In this document: positions 44,247 to 51,711 of the stretch, one piece after another
How positions within the stretch are numbered: the first letter of the stretch is position 1
Layout of the letters: every line of letters begins with the position of its first letter
Source: an uncultured Opitutaceae bacterium
GTDB taxonomy: Bacteria > Verrucomicrobiota > Verrucomicrobiia > Opitutales > Opitutaceae
Length of the DNA stretch: 64,000 nucleotides
Reading direction: 5' to 3'
Assembly: GCA_903862935.1 (NCBI GenBank)
Contig: CAIOZY010000039.1
Span: 1-64,000, forward strand
Notes under the pieces: generated by a model
Databases searched by the model: none
The model's input: the letters and a program-made list of their open reading frames with translations, nothing else
Told to the model about the DNA's origin: nothing
Program-made: the position numbers and the translations under genes

Positions 44247-46397
44247 CTATTTGGCATCGCGCCGCATCTTGTCTTGTACGATGCCGAGGTTTCGCCTTGC
44301 CGAATCAAGCGCCGGGGACAGTTCAAGCGCCTTATTGTACTCGCCCTCCGCCTCATTCAGTCGCCCCATCTGATACAGAACATTTCCGAGATCGTTATGG
44401 GCGTCGGCGTTCGCCGGATCCGCACTGATCGCCAACCGGAAATGCTCCGCCGCCTCCGAAAGCTTTCCAGACTTCGCGAGCATGACACCGAGGCTGACGT
44501 GAGCCGGAGCAAACGCCGGGTCCAGGGCGAGTGCGGCCTGAAACTCACTCATCGCCTGGCCCGGATCTCCGGACTGCCTGAGCGCCTTGCCAAAGTCGAA
44601 GTGCACGGCGGCGTTCGTCCCGTCAAGGCGCAGCGCCTTCCTGTAGTGGGCGAGCGCGTCATTCAGCCGCCCGGGCTTCTTTGACAATGCGGTGGCGAGG
44701 TTGGTGTGGGCCGAGGCGAGCTCCGGGTTCAAGCGCAGCGCCTCCTCATGCTGCGCGATCGCCTCGTCCAGGCGCCCTGGGATCTCCTGCCAGATATTGC
44801 CCAGGTTGTCGTGCGCAACGGCGATGCTCGCATCTAAACGCAGGGCCTGCCGGTACTCCTCCTCGGCCTGCAGCATGTGCCCGGGCATCTTGAACCAGGC
44901 GGTGCCGAGGTTACTGTGCGCCGGTGCGTAATCCGGCTTCAAGCGGATCGCCTCCATCAACTCCGCAACGCTCTCATCGAGCCGGCCGGGAATGTCGAGA
45001 AGCACAGCTCCGAGATTATTGTGCGCCCGGGGATTGGCCGGGCAGTGCGCAACCGTGTCGCTCCAGAGCGACAGCGGGCTGCAGTAATCGACATTGCGGC
45101 GGGCGGTGAGGTAGCCCAGGCCCGCGGACAGGACGAAGAGTGCCGCAACGTAACACCGCCACGCAGCCGTCGAGACTTGGCCAGAGCCGGTCCCCAACCT
45201 CGAAAGGAGTGAATAGCCGCCACAAACCGCCAGCGCCACAACGGCGGCCAGGGGCAGGTACATCCTGTGCTCAGCGATTGTCTGCGTGACCAGAGGAACG
45301 ACGCTCGAACTCGGCGCCAGGATCAGGAAAAACCAGGCGCCCAGGAAGCCCAGTGCCGGTCGGCGCCAGAGAGCAACGCCCGCTCCTCCAAGCAGCAACA
45401 CCAGGCCAATCGCCTGAGGCAGCACGTCACCAATCCCCTTCACCACATCCATGCCATAATCGACCACCAGAGGATGGGGCCAGACCGCCAGCTTAAGATA
45501 GAGGATGATCGCCCGGCACTGCGTCAGGGCATAGTCCCACCCGCTGACCCCCACGCCGAAACCGGCTGTTCCAGCCCGATGCCCTCGCCCCTGAAAGACC
45601 AGGAAGAACAGCACCAGCCACGTAGCCGCGAGACTGAGGTAGTAGCGCCAGCGCCGAAGCCAGGCCGCCCGGAAGCTGCCGGCAACGAACGTGCGATCGT
45701 AGAGAAAAATCACCACGGGTGCCGTGACCGTCACCTCCTTGGTCGCCATCCCCAGGAGGGAGCCAACGACTGAGACAACGGCCCATCTGAGGCCGGAGGT
45801 CCCCGTTGCCTCGGAGAACCGGACGAAGCCGTAGAGCGTCAGAAGATAGAATAGCCCCATCAGCGATTCCGTGCGCTGCACGACACAGGTCACGGACTCC
45901 GTCAGCAGCGGATGCAGCGTCCAGAGCAGGGCCGTCGCCAAGGCGAGCAGATAGGAAATCTGCCTGGGGGCCCTCCCAGACCGCTGCCCTGTCGCATACA
46001 GGCACCCGCAATCCGGGGCGGCGTCGCCCCGCGTGAGGTCAAAGCGTTCGAGCGTGCGCCTGATGATCCCAAAAAGGGTAAAACCTGCCAGGATATGAAT
46101 GGCGAGGTTGACCACGTGATACCCCTCCACACTGAGTCCACCCCAGGCATAGTTGACCGCGAAGGACAGGTTCACAACCGGCCGGCCCATTGAACTGCTC
46201 GTCCCGCCCAAGGACGGTAGGAGAACCGCCGAAATCGACCCGAGATCGCGGATCGTCGGATTATCGACAATCGCTGGTTGGTCGTCGAAAGAGAACGGTA
46301 CGGAAAAGCTTTCCCGGTAGGCCCAGAGAGAGGCACCCGCCAAGACTACAAACGCCACGAGAGCTTTCCCCAAGGCCTGAGCTGATGCGGATTTCAT
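44247..46397 (-). CDS. Membrane protein with C-terminal TPR repeats (TMTC/PMT-like)
   Basis: A protein of 716 residues. The first ~430 residues have about ten to eleven hydrophobic segments, and the N-terminal loop FSFDDQPAIVDNPTIRD has the acidic pair typical of GT-C glycosyltransferases and TMTC-like proteins. The last ~260 residues are about seven TPR repeats of 34-36 residues (NPRAHNNLGAVL, APAHSNLGTAW, VAHDNLGNIW). The family may transfer mannose or other sugars from lipid carriers to proteins; the activity is unproven here. The ATG at 46397 precedes the first hydrophobic helix, and a GTG at 46457 is the alternative. A second gene of the same architecture lies at 55355-57598. Confidence 0.85.
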   Translation of the reverse strand: MKSASAQALGKALVAFVVLAGASLWAYRESFSVPFSFDDQPAIVDNPTIRDLGSISAVLLPSLGGTSSSMGRPVVNLSFAVNYAWGGLSVEGYHVVNLAIHILAGFTLFGIIRRTLERFDLTRGDAAPDCGCLYATGQRSGRAPRQISYLLALATALLWTLHPLLTESVTCVVQRTESLMGLFYLLTLYGFVRFSEATGTSGLRWAVVSVVGSLLGMATKEVTVTAPVVIFLYDRTFVAGSFRAAWLRRWRYYLSLAATWLVLFFLVFQGRGHRAGTAGFGVGVSGWDYALTQCRAIILYLKLAVWPHPLVVDYGMDVVKGIGDVLPQAIGLVLLLGGAGVALWRRPALGFLGAWFFLILAPSSSVVPLVTQTIAEHRMYLPLAAVVALAVCGGYSLLSRLGTGSGQVSTAAWRCYVAALFVLSAGLGYLTARRNVDYCSPLSLWSDTVAHCPANPRAHNNLGAVLLDIPGRLDESVAELMEAIRLKPDYAPAHSNLGTAWFKMPGHMLQAEEEYRQALRLDASIAVAHDNLGNIWQEIPGRLDEAIAQHEEALRLNPELASAHTNLATALSKKPGRLNDALAHYRKALRLDGTNAAVHFDFGKALRQSGDPGQAMSEFQAALALDPAFAPAHVSLGVMLAKSGKLSEAAEHFRLAISADPANADAHNDLGNVLYQMGRLNEAEGEYNKALELSPALDSARRNLGIVQDKMRRDAK

Positions 46398-46559
46398 CTT
46401 GGACCGGGAGTTCGAGATCGCTTCCGTTCGCCACTTTGTCGCAGATGGCCCGCCCACCTGCCCCGCAATCGCCCCGCAGACTGAGATCGCCTGAGTTGCA
46501 ATTCCTTCATAGGCGATCGAGGAAATTCCATGGGCTTGGATCTTTCAACGGGAATACGC

Positions 46560-46580
46560 TAGGCCTCCCTGGGAGGCCTA
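46560..46580 (-). terminator. Perfect palindrome downstream of prmC (no T-run)
   Basis: TAGGCCTCCC and GGGAGGCCTA meet around a single T, a perfect 10-bp inverted repeat about 80 bp beyond the prmC stop on the minus strand. It could terminate the prfA-prmC transcript or serve the TPR gene promoter region. No T-tract follows. The surrounding 46398-46659 gap shows no gene. Confidence 0.4.
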
Positions 46581-46659
46581 CCGCGGCGGTCTGCGCGAAC
46601 CCGCCCCCTCTCGACCGGTGGATGGCAGCATGGCGGCAATTCCACGCCGGTGGAGCCCG

Positions 46660-47535
46660 TCAGGCCCACGCCAGGACGCAGCGATCGCGGCCCGCCAGGT
46701 CCCGAAGCGACTCAAACCGCGTCCAGCCGTACTCCCCCGCGATCTGTCGTAGTTCCGCGTGTTGGCCCGGCCCGGTCTCAAGAGCGATCCAACCGCCGGG
46801 GTTTAGGTGACGCAGGGCCCCCTTTAGAATATGTCTCAGATCGGCGAGGCCGCCATCGCCGGCTGTGAGAGCTGCGGCAGGCTCGTGTTCACGCACTTCC
46901 GCGGGAGCTTTCTCCGTCTCCTCGGCCGACAGGTACGGGGGGTTCGCGACCACAAGGTCAAACCGCGCCTCCGCGGGGACCTGCGAGAACCAGTCCGACT
47001 GGACGAGGCTGACGCGGGTCCCGAGCCCAAGAGCCTGCGCGTTTTCCGTTGCCAGGGCCAGGGCCTCGCCGCTCAAGTCGACCGCCGTAACGCAGGCCCC
47101 GGGCCATGCCGTCGCCAGGGCGAGCGCGATGGCTCCCGTGCCAGTCCCAAGGTCCAGGACGGCCGCCGGGTGCGCCGTCCCGGCTCGCTCGACCACCGTG
47201 TGGACCATCCACTCCGTCTCCGGCCGGGGAATGAGGGCCCGCCGGTCCACCTTGAGCTTGAGCCCATGGAATTCCGCCTCGCCCAAGACGTACTGGAGGG
47301 GCTCCCCCAGGCCCCGGCGCCGGACAAGTTGCCGGATCTTCGCAAGCTCGGGCTCCGCGAGCACGCGCTCGAACTGGAGGTAAAGCTGCATCCGTTTGAG
47401 CCCCAATGACTGGCCGACCAGGAGCTCCGCGTTCAGGCGCGGCGACTCGATCCCCTTGGCCGCGAAGAAATCCGAGCTCTTCCGGATTACCTCAAGGACG
47501 GAGAGCGGCCGGCCCCCCTGGGCCGTCTCACTCAT
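46660..47535 (-). CDS. prmC: Release-factor glutamine methyltransferase
   Basis: A protein of 291 residues that methylates the GGQ glutamine of release factors. The N-terminal helical domain (LNAELLVGQSLGLKRMQLYL) binds the factor. The SAM domain has VLDLGTGTGAIALALA and the catalytic NPPY in LVVANPPYLS near residue 190. The upstream stretch IPRPETEWMV is the PrmC hallmark. It overlaps the end of prfA by 8 bp, the usual prfA-prmC arrangement, so enzyme and substrate are co-expressed. Confidence 0.95.
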   Translation of the reverse strand: MSETAQGGRPLSVLEVIRKSSDFFAAKGIESPRLNAELLVGQSLGLKRMQLYLQFERVLAEPELAKIRQLVRRRGLGEPLQYVLGEAEFHGLKLKVDRRALIPRPETEWMVHTVVERAGTAHPAAVLDLGTGTGAIALALATAWPGACVTAVDLSGEALALATENAQALGLGTRVSLVQSDWFSQVPAEARFDLVVANPPYLSAEETEKAPAEVREHEPAAALTAGDGGLADLRHILKGALRHLNPGGWIALETGPGQHAELRQIAGEYGWTRFESLRDLAGRDRCVLAWA

Positions 47536-48649
47536 CGTCGTCTCCGGCCGCCCGTGCCGGGGCATAAGCCCGCCCGGTCAGGGCGGCGAGCTTCTCCTCG
47601 TAGTCGGCCTTCTGCAGACCGGTGATGATCGGCGCAATCCCGCCCTCCATGACCTGCGGCAGGTTGTACAAGGTGAGCCCGATCCGGTGGTCGGTCAGGC
47701 GGTTCTGGGGAAAGTTGTAGGTGCGGATCCGCTCGCTGCGGTCGCCGGAGCCGATCTGGTTGCGGCGCTCCGCGGCATACCGGGCCTTCTCCTCGTCCTC
47801 CTTCAGCTTCAGCAGCCGCGACCTCAGGACCGTCATCGCGCGGGCCTTGTTCTTGATCTGGGACCTTTCGTCGGCGCACTGGACGATCAGCCCAGTCGGC
47901 TTGTGGAGGATCTGGACCGCCGAGTCGGTGGTGTTCACCCCCTGGCCCCCGGGACCGCTCGCCCGGCTGACGGTGATCTCGAGTTCCGAGGGGTCGATCT
48001 GCAGGTCGACCTCCTCGGCCTCGGCGAGGACGGCGACCGTCACCGTGGAGGTGTGGATACGGCCGTTTGCCTCGGTCACCGGAACCCGCTGCACGCGGTG
48101 CACGCCGCTCTCGAACTTGAGCTGCTTGTAGACGTCGGTCCCTGCGATCAGGAAGATCGCCTCGCGAAAGCCCCCGCGCTCGGAGACTGAGCTCGACATC
48201 GGCTGGACCTTCCAGCCCTGGGAGTCGGCGAACTTCTGGTACATCCTCACCAGCTCCGCCGCGAAGAGAGCGGCCTCCTCCCCCCCCGTCCCGGCCCGTA
48301 TCTCCATGACCGTGTTGCGCGAGTCGGTCGCCTCGGGCGGGATCATCGAAAGTAGGACGGCCTGCCTGAGGGCCGCCCGGCGCCGGTCCAATTCGGGCAG
48401 CTCGGCGGCGGCCAGTTCCCGCATCGCCGGCTCCGCCGCCGGGTCCCGGGCCAGGGTGTCGGCCTCGGCCATCTCCCGCTCCAGCCGCATGAACTCCCCG
48501 TAGTTTGCGACCAGGCTCTGCAGCTTCTGGTGCTCGCGCGTGACGTCCGCGGCCCGCCTGGGGTTCCCGTAGAAGGACGGCTCCGCCATCTGCGCGGCGA
48601 GTTCGTCCCGGCGCATCTGAAACGGCCCAATTGAGGGGAGTTCATCCAT
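47528..48649 (-). CDS. prfA: Peptide chain release factor 1
   Basis: A protein of 373 residues that recognises UAA and UAG stops. The codon-reading tripeptide is PVT in RVPVTEANGRIH, the RF1 rather than RF2 (SPF) signature. The catalytic GGQ lies in SGPGGQGVNTTDSAVQ near residue 242. The C-terminal DHRIGLTLYNLPQVMEG is also RF1-like. It precedes prmC with an 8-bp overlap. The 142-bp spacer to the divergent HAD gene must hold its promoter. Confidence 0.96.
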   Translation of the reverse strand: MDELPSIGPFQMRRDELAAQMAEPSFYGNPRRAADVTREHQKLQSLVANYGEFMRLEREMAEADTLARDPAAEPAMRELAAAELPELDRRRAALRQAVLLSMIPPEATDSRNTVMEIRAGTGGEEAALFAAELVRMYQKFADSQGWKVQPMSSSVSERGGFREAIFLIAGTDVYKQLKFESGVHRVQRVPVTEANGRIHTSTVTVAVLAEAEEVDLQIDPSELEITVSRASGPGGQGVNTTDSAVQILHKPTGLIVQCADERSQIKNKARAMTVLRSRLLKLKEDEEKARYAAERRNQIGSGDRSERIRTYNFPQNRLTDHRIGLTLYNLPQVMEGGIAPIITGLQKADYEEKLAALTGRAYAPARAAGDDDE

Positions 48650-48791
48650 TGGCTAAGGCAGGGAGGCCTGCCCCAAGCATAATAGGCCATCAAAACAACA
48701 GGGGATCAAGCAGGCAGGTGCCGCCCCCCACGCCCGGCGAAAACAGGCTGGCCTGCGGGCCGGCAACGGACTCTAATCGGGAGACGTTAGG

Positions 48792-49835
48792 ATGCCTGCC
48801 ACGCTTTTCACCCAAAACATCATCGCCTGCATCTGGGACTTCGACAAGACCCTGATCCCCGAGTACATGCAGGGCCCGATCTTCCGCCGCTTCCGGGTGG
48901 ATGAGAAGGCGTTTTGGGCGGAAACAAACGAGTTGGTCGAGCAGTACCGCAAGCGCGGCTACCGGCTCTCCTCCGAGATCGGCTACCTGAACCATCTGCT
49001 GACCTACGTCCTGGCCGGTCCCATGGCGGGGCTGAACAACAAGATCCTCAAGTCCTGCGGCGCCGAAATCCAGTTCTACCCCGGGCTCCCGGAGTTCTTC
49101 GACCGGTCCAAGTCCTGGGTCGCTGGCAAGCCCGAATTCGTCAAGCACGAGATCCAGCTCGAGCACTACATCGTGAGCACGGGCCTTGCGGAGATGATCC
49201 GCGGCAGCGCGGTCGCCGCGCACGTCGACGGGATCTGGGGGTGCGAGTTCATCGAGAACCCGCTCCAGCCGGGATTCCTCGAGCAGGAGGAGCTCGACAT
49301 CAGCGCCGAGGCGGAGATCGCCCAGATCGGCATGGTGATCGACAACACGACCAAGACCCGGGCCCTCTTTGAGATCAACAAGGGGACGAACAAGAACCCG
49401 GGGATCGACGTGAACGCCTACGTCAAGCCCGAGGACCGCAGGATCCCCTTCCAGAACATGATCTACATCGCCGACGGGCCGAGCGATGTGCCCAGCTTCT
49501 CAGTCGTCAAGGGCAACGGCGGCAAGGCCTACGCGGTCTACAACACGGCCCGCCAGGACGAGTTCGCCCAGAACGACATCCTGCGCCAGTCCGGCCGCAT
49601 CGACCACTACGGTCCCGCCGACTACAGGGACGGGAGCGCGACCGTCAACTGGCTGCAGCTGCAGGTCCAGTCGATGTGCGCCCGGATTGTCGCCGACCGC
49701 GAGCAGGCCGTCTCCCAGAGGGCCACCCGGCCGCCCCGGCACCTGAACGCAGGGCCCGCGGTAGCCCGCAAGAAGCGGGCAGCCGCCCCAATCGTCAAGC
49801 AGGAGTCCTTCCTCGAAGAGGGCGGAACGCCCTAG
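48792..49835 (+). CDS. HAD-superfamily hydrolase with basic C-terminal tail
   Basis: A protein of 347 residues. Motif I is WDFDKT (Asp16 and Asp18), and a motif IV-like IADGPSDVPSFSVVK lies near residue 225. Long inserts between them (residues about 40-150) replace the small cap of the shorter HAD protein at 12048-12704, so the two are not close paralogs. The last 50 residues are basic and low-complexity (VARKKRAAAP), possibly a nucleic-acid contact or a disordered tail. The substrate is unknown. It is divergent from prfA, and its stop abuts that of the convergent symporter. Confidence 0.83.
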   Translation: MPATLFTQNIIACIWDFDKTLIPEYMQGPIFRRFRVDEKAFWAETNELVEQYRKRGYRLSSEIGYLNHLLTYVLAGPMAGLNNKILKSCGAEIQFYPGLPEFFDRSKSWVAGKPEFVKHEIQLEHYIVSTGLAEMIRGSAVAAHVDGIWGCEFIENPLQPGFLEQEELDISAEAEIAQIGMVIDNTTKTRALFEINKGTNKNPGIDVNAYVKPEDRRIPFQNMIYIADGPSDVPSFSVVKGNGGKAYAVYNTARQDEFAQNDILRQSGRIDHYGPADYRDGSATVNWLQLQVQSMCARIVADREQAVSQRATRPPRHLNAGPAVARKKRAAAPIVKQESFLEEGGTP

Positions 49836-51662
49836 TCAGCGCGCGGGGACCACGTGGTCCTCGGCGGGTCCGGACCAGAGAGCCCGGACGACCGCGATCA
49901 GGACGGCCGAGCTGACGGCAAAGGTGATTCCCAGGCCCAGGGCGTACGGCCAGCGCCCGTAGATCACGTTTCCGACCGTGAACAGCCCCGACCAGATGGT
50001 CGAGCAGCCGGCGACCCAGCCCAGGAGAGCCATCGGGATATTGTCCCGCAGGTGCCCCCGGCCCTCCTCGGCCGGGATCCCCGCCTCCTCCCGGACACGC
50101 CGCCATCCCGGCCCAAAGGGCCGGGTCAGCCGGTAGAAGGACACGAGCGTCGTCCTGTCAGTGGCCGGCCCGAGGTAGGCCGTTGCGACCCAGCAGACGG
50201 TCGTGATGACAATCGTGATGATCAGGGCCTGGTCGGTTGAGAAGGCGACGCCCCGGTGGTGCAGGATAAGGAGCCCGAGCGACACCACGAAGGAACTGGC
50301 CATCGCCACCACCTCGCACCAGGCGTTCACCCGCCACCAAAACCAGCGGACCAGGTACAGCAGCCCCGTCCCCGCCCCCACCTGGAGGATGATGTCAAAG
50401 GTGTCCTTGGCGCTGTCCAACAGAAACGTCATCCCGGCCGAGCAGAAGAAGATGCCCACCGTGGCGACCCGCCCGGCGAGCACGTAGTGGCGCTCGCCCG
50501 CATCGGGCCGGATGAACTGCCGGTAGAAGTCGTGCACCAGGTACGAGGCGCCCCAGTTCAGGTGGGTCAGGATCGTCGAGGAGTTTGCCGCCAGGAGCCC
50601 GCCGACCATGAGGCCGACGAAGCCGACCGGCAGGAACTTGAGCATCGCCGGGTACGCGATGTCGTGGCCCAGCAGGTGGGGATCCAGGTTCGGGAAGGCC
50701 TTCTGGATGTCGGAGAGCTGGGGGTAGATGATGATCGAGCACAGCCCAACGAGGATCCAGGGCCAGGGCCGCAGGACATAGTGGGTTATATTGAAGAAAA
50801 GGACCGCCCCGAGGGAGTCCTTCTCGGACTTGGAGGCAAGCATCCGCTGGGCGATGAAGCTCCCCCCGCCCGGCTCTGAACCCGGGTACCACACCGCCCA
50901 CCATTGCACCGCCAGCGGCATCACGAACACCGCGACCGCCAGGTCCCAGTTGTTCGTGAAGTCCGGCAGGATGTCCAGGTAGTGGAGACCGTTCGGGCCG
51001 GGCCTCACCGAAAGCTCGTGGAGCAGGACCGGCATCCCGCCCACCGCCTTGACCGCATAGTAGGCGGCCGCGATGACCGCGGTCATCTTGATGAAGAACT
51101 GGATCATGTCGATGACCAGCACCCCCCAGAGCCCCGAGTAGGTCGCGAACGAAACATTAAGGACCCCGCAGACGAGCAGCGTCTGCCAGCGCTCCATCCC
51201 GAAGAGGATCCCGGCGATCTTGCAGGCCGCCAGGTTCACCGCGGCCATGATCATGCAGTTGAAGAAAAGCCCCATGTAGACGGAGCGGAAGGCGCGCACG
51301 AACCCGGCCGCCTTGCCGGAGTAGCGCACCGCGTAGAACTCCAGGTCGGTCATCACCCCCGACCGGCGCCATAGCCGGGCGTAGAAGAACACCGTGGCCA
51401 CCCCCGTCAGCGTGAAGGCCCACCAGCACCAGTTGCCCGCCACCCCCTGGCGCCGGACAATGTCGGTGACCAGGTTCGGGGTGTCGCTGCTGAAGGTGGT
51501 GGCGACCATGGACAGGCCCGCCAGCCACCACGGGACCGAGCGGCCCGAGGCGAAGAACTCCGAGGTGTTCTTCCCGGCCCGCTTGCCGAAGAAAAGCGCC
51601 GGTGCAAAGCAGACCAGCACGCTCGCAATCGCGATGATCCAGTCAATGGGGTGGAGGTGCAC
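49836..51662 (-). CDS. Sodium:solute symporter (SSS family)
   Basis: An inner-membrane protein of 608 residues with about 13-15 hydrophobic segments. The N-terminus HPIDWIIAIASVLVCFAPAL with FFASGRSVPWWLAGLSMVAT is the standard SSS start, and FSSDTPNLVTDIVRRQG and VGLMVGGLLAANSSTILTH are family blocks. It imports a sugar or related solute with sodium. The GTG at 51662 puts the first helix at the right distance; a TTG at 51719 would instead overlap the upstream glucosidase by 8 bp. The glucosidase immediately upstream suggests the pair handles a glucoside or its product. Confidence 0.87.
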   Translation of the reverse strand: MHLHPIDWIIAIASVLVCFAPALFFGKRAGKNTSEFFASGRSVPWWLAGLSMVATTFSSDTPNLVTDIVRRQGVAGNWCWWAFTLTGVATVFFYARLWRRSGVMTDLEFYAVRYSGKAAGFVRAFRSVYMGLFFNCMIMAAVNLAACKIAGILFGMERWQTLLVCGVLNVSFATYSGLWGVLVIDMIQFFIKMTAVIAAAYYAVKAVGGMPVLLHELSVRPGPNGLHYLDILPDFTNNWDLAVAVFVMPLAVQWWAVWYPGSEPGGGSFIAQRMLASKSEKDSLGAVLFFNITHYVLRPWPWILVGLCSIIIYPQLSDIQKAFPNLDPHLLGHDIAYPAMLKFLPVGFVGLMVGGLLAANSSTILTHLNWGASYLVHDFYRQFIRPDAGERHYVLAGRVATVGIFFCSAGMTFLLDSAKDTFDIILQVGAGTGLLYLVRWFWWRVNAWCEVVAMASSFVVSLGLLILHHRGVAFSTDQALIITIVITTVCWVATAYLGPATDRTTLVSFYRLTRPFGPGWRRVREEAGIPAEEGRGHLRDNIPMALLGWVAGCSTIWSGLFTVGNVIYGRWPYALGLGITFAVSSAVLIAVVRALWSGPAEDHVVPAR

Positions 51663-51711
51663 TCGCCGGCCGATAATTCCGAGCCCGCGCCCCGCGTCAA
51701 GACCAGGACCT

